Positions 13,431 to 13,588 of a stretch of 13,588 nt of DNA are shown here, in pieces. Numbering within the stretch: position 1 is the first letter of the stretch; every line of letters begins with the position of its first letter. Below the pieces are notes generated by a model that was not told where the DNA came from, searched no databases, and was given only the letters and a program-made list of their open reading frames with translations. This DNA comes from Bacteroidota bacterium (GTDB lineage: Bacteria > Bacteroidota > Bacteroidia > Bacteroidales > Dysgonomonadaceae), in NCBI GenBank assembly GCA_023418255.1, contig JAEZZZ010000031.1:1-13588 (forward strand). The letters run 5' to 3'. The translations under genes were made by a program, and so were the position numbers.

Positions 13431-13454
13431 TTTTATTGAGTCTCTCCTTAAAAA
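13431..13454 (+). repeat. Candidate IS left terminal inverted repeat
   Basis: TTTTATT, two bases, GTC, one base, CTCCTTA, one base, AAA. It pairs with 135-158 with four mismatches. It lies 97 bases before the transposase start codon. Confidence 0.5.
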
Positions 13455-13503
13455 GCACCTACCTCCTCTGATTATCAGAAAAATAACTCCTCTTTTCCTT
13501 GTA

Positions 13504-13511
13504 TATATTTG
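13504..13511 (+). promoter_or_regulatory. -7 promoter element of the transposase
   Basis: TATATTTG is a full match to TAnnTTTG, 39 bases before the ATG at 13551. No -33 box is obvious. Confidence 0.45.
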
Positions 13512-13550
13512 CCGTTTTTCGTATCTTTACAGAGTAAAATCTTGCAAATT

Positions 13551-13588
13551 ATGATAGGAAAATTACCCGAAAAAGGACAACGAGACTT
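13551..13588 (+). CDS. Transposase, IS5 family, N-terminal fragment
   Basis: The reading frame starts MIGKLPEKGQRD and is cut by the window edge. I recognise this as the start of Bacteroidales IS5-type transposases, which begin MIGK-P-, then a polar stretch, then a DFI helix. The C-terminal fragment at 3-104 belongs to the same type. Only 12 codons are visible, so this rests on a short motif plus the terminal repeat and promoter upstream. Confidence 0.6.
   Translation, partial: MIGKLPEKGQRD

Larger units (their letters stand above)
13258..13550. other. Trailer and IS left end without genes
   Basis: These 293 bases contain the terminator at 13316-13352, about 80 bases with no feature I can name, then the IS left terminal repeat (13431-13454) and the transposase promoter. 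No gene is visible on either strand. Confidence 0.6.
13431..13588 (+). mobile_element. 5' end of an IS5-family insertion sequence (partial)
   Basis: This begins at a candidate left terminal repeat and contains a -7 promoter element and the first 12 complete codons of a transposase before the window ends. The terminal repeat matches the reverse complement of 135-158 at 20 of 24 bases. The orientation is the same as that of the IS end at the left edge. Confidence 0.65.

Noticed and set aside
1..13588. A composite transposon carrying the whole block as cargo
   Set aside because: The cargo is housekeeping and envelope genes, not accessory genes; two directly oriented IS copies or a contig break explain it better.
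1..13588. CRISPR arrays, tRNA, rRNA or classical riboswitches
   Set aside because: I saw no regular spaced direct repeats, cloverleaf or known aptamer core; the heptamer array has no spacers of CRISPR size.

Overview
The window looks like chromosomal DNA from a member of the Bacteroidetes, most likely order Bacteroidales. The clues are AT-rich DNA, start codons with no Shine-Dalgarno sequence, several copies of the Bacteroidetes -7 promoter element TAnnTTTG, short lipoprotein signals, and families typical of that group (a DUF5106 thioredoxin-like lipoprotein, an Ig-like/DUF3108 exported pair, a long leucyl-tRNA synthetase). I cannot name the genus.

Layout. Positions 1-158 are the 3' end of an IS5-family insertion sequence, and 13431-13588 the 5' end of a related copy in the same orientation. 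The two ends carry matching terminal repeats (20 of 24 bases), so the window may be a stretch bounded by two copies of one IS, possibly a whole draft contig. Between them lie, from left to right: a bidirectional terminator; two minus-strand genes for exported thioredoxin-fold proteins (one without its active-site cysteines, one a DUF5106 lipoprotein with CHTC); an 818-base gene-free stretch packed with palindromes and repeats; dnaX (DNA polymerase III gamma/tau) on plus; a serine-type sulfatase on minus whose stop codon interlocks with that of dnaX; leuS on plus, followed by a YitT-family membrane protein gene; and a two-gene plus-strand unit with an Ig-like lipoprotein and a DUF3108 exported protein, closed by a terminator.

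How the genes relate. dnaX and leuS are housekeeping genes for replication and translation. The rest are mostly envelope or exported proteins. The two thioredoxin-fold genes are neighbours on one strand, but the downstream one seems to have its own promoter and a structured leader. leuS and the YitT gene are probably one transcript, and so are the Ig-like and DUF3108 genes. The sulfatase stands alone, with no SusC/SusD or other polysaccharide-utilisation genes nearby.

I see no strong case for a wholly new multi-gene system. The best second looks are the leader of the cysteine-less thioredoxin-like gene (two mutually exclusive hairpins and a tiny ORF), the repeat-dense 2125-2942 region with a 25-base inverted repeat pair, and a purine tract plus hairpin inside dnaX near the place where gamma and tau diverge in other bacteria.
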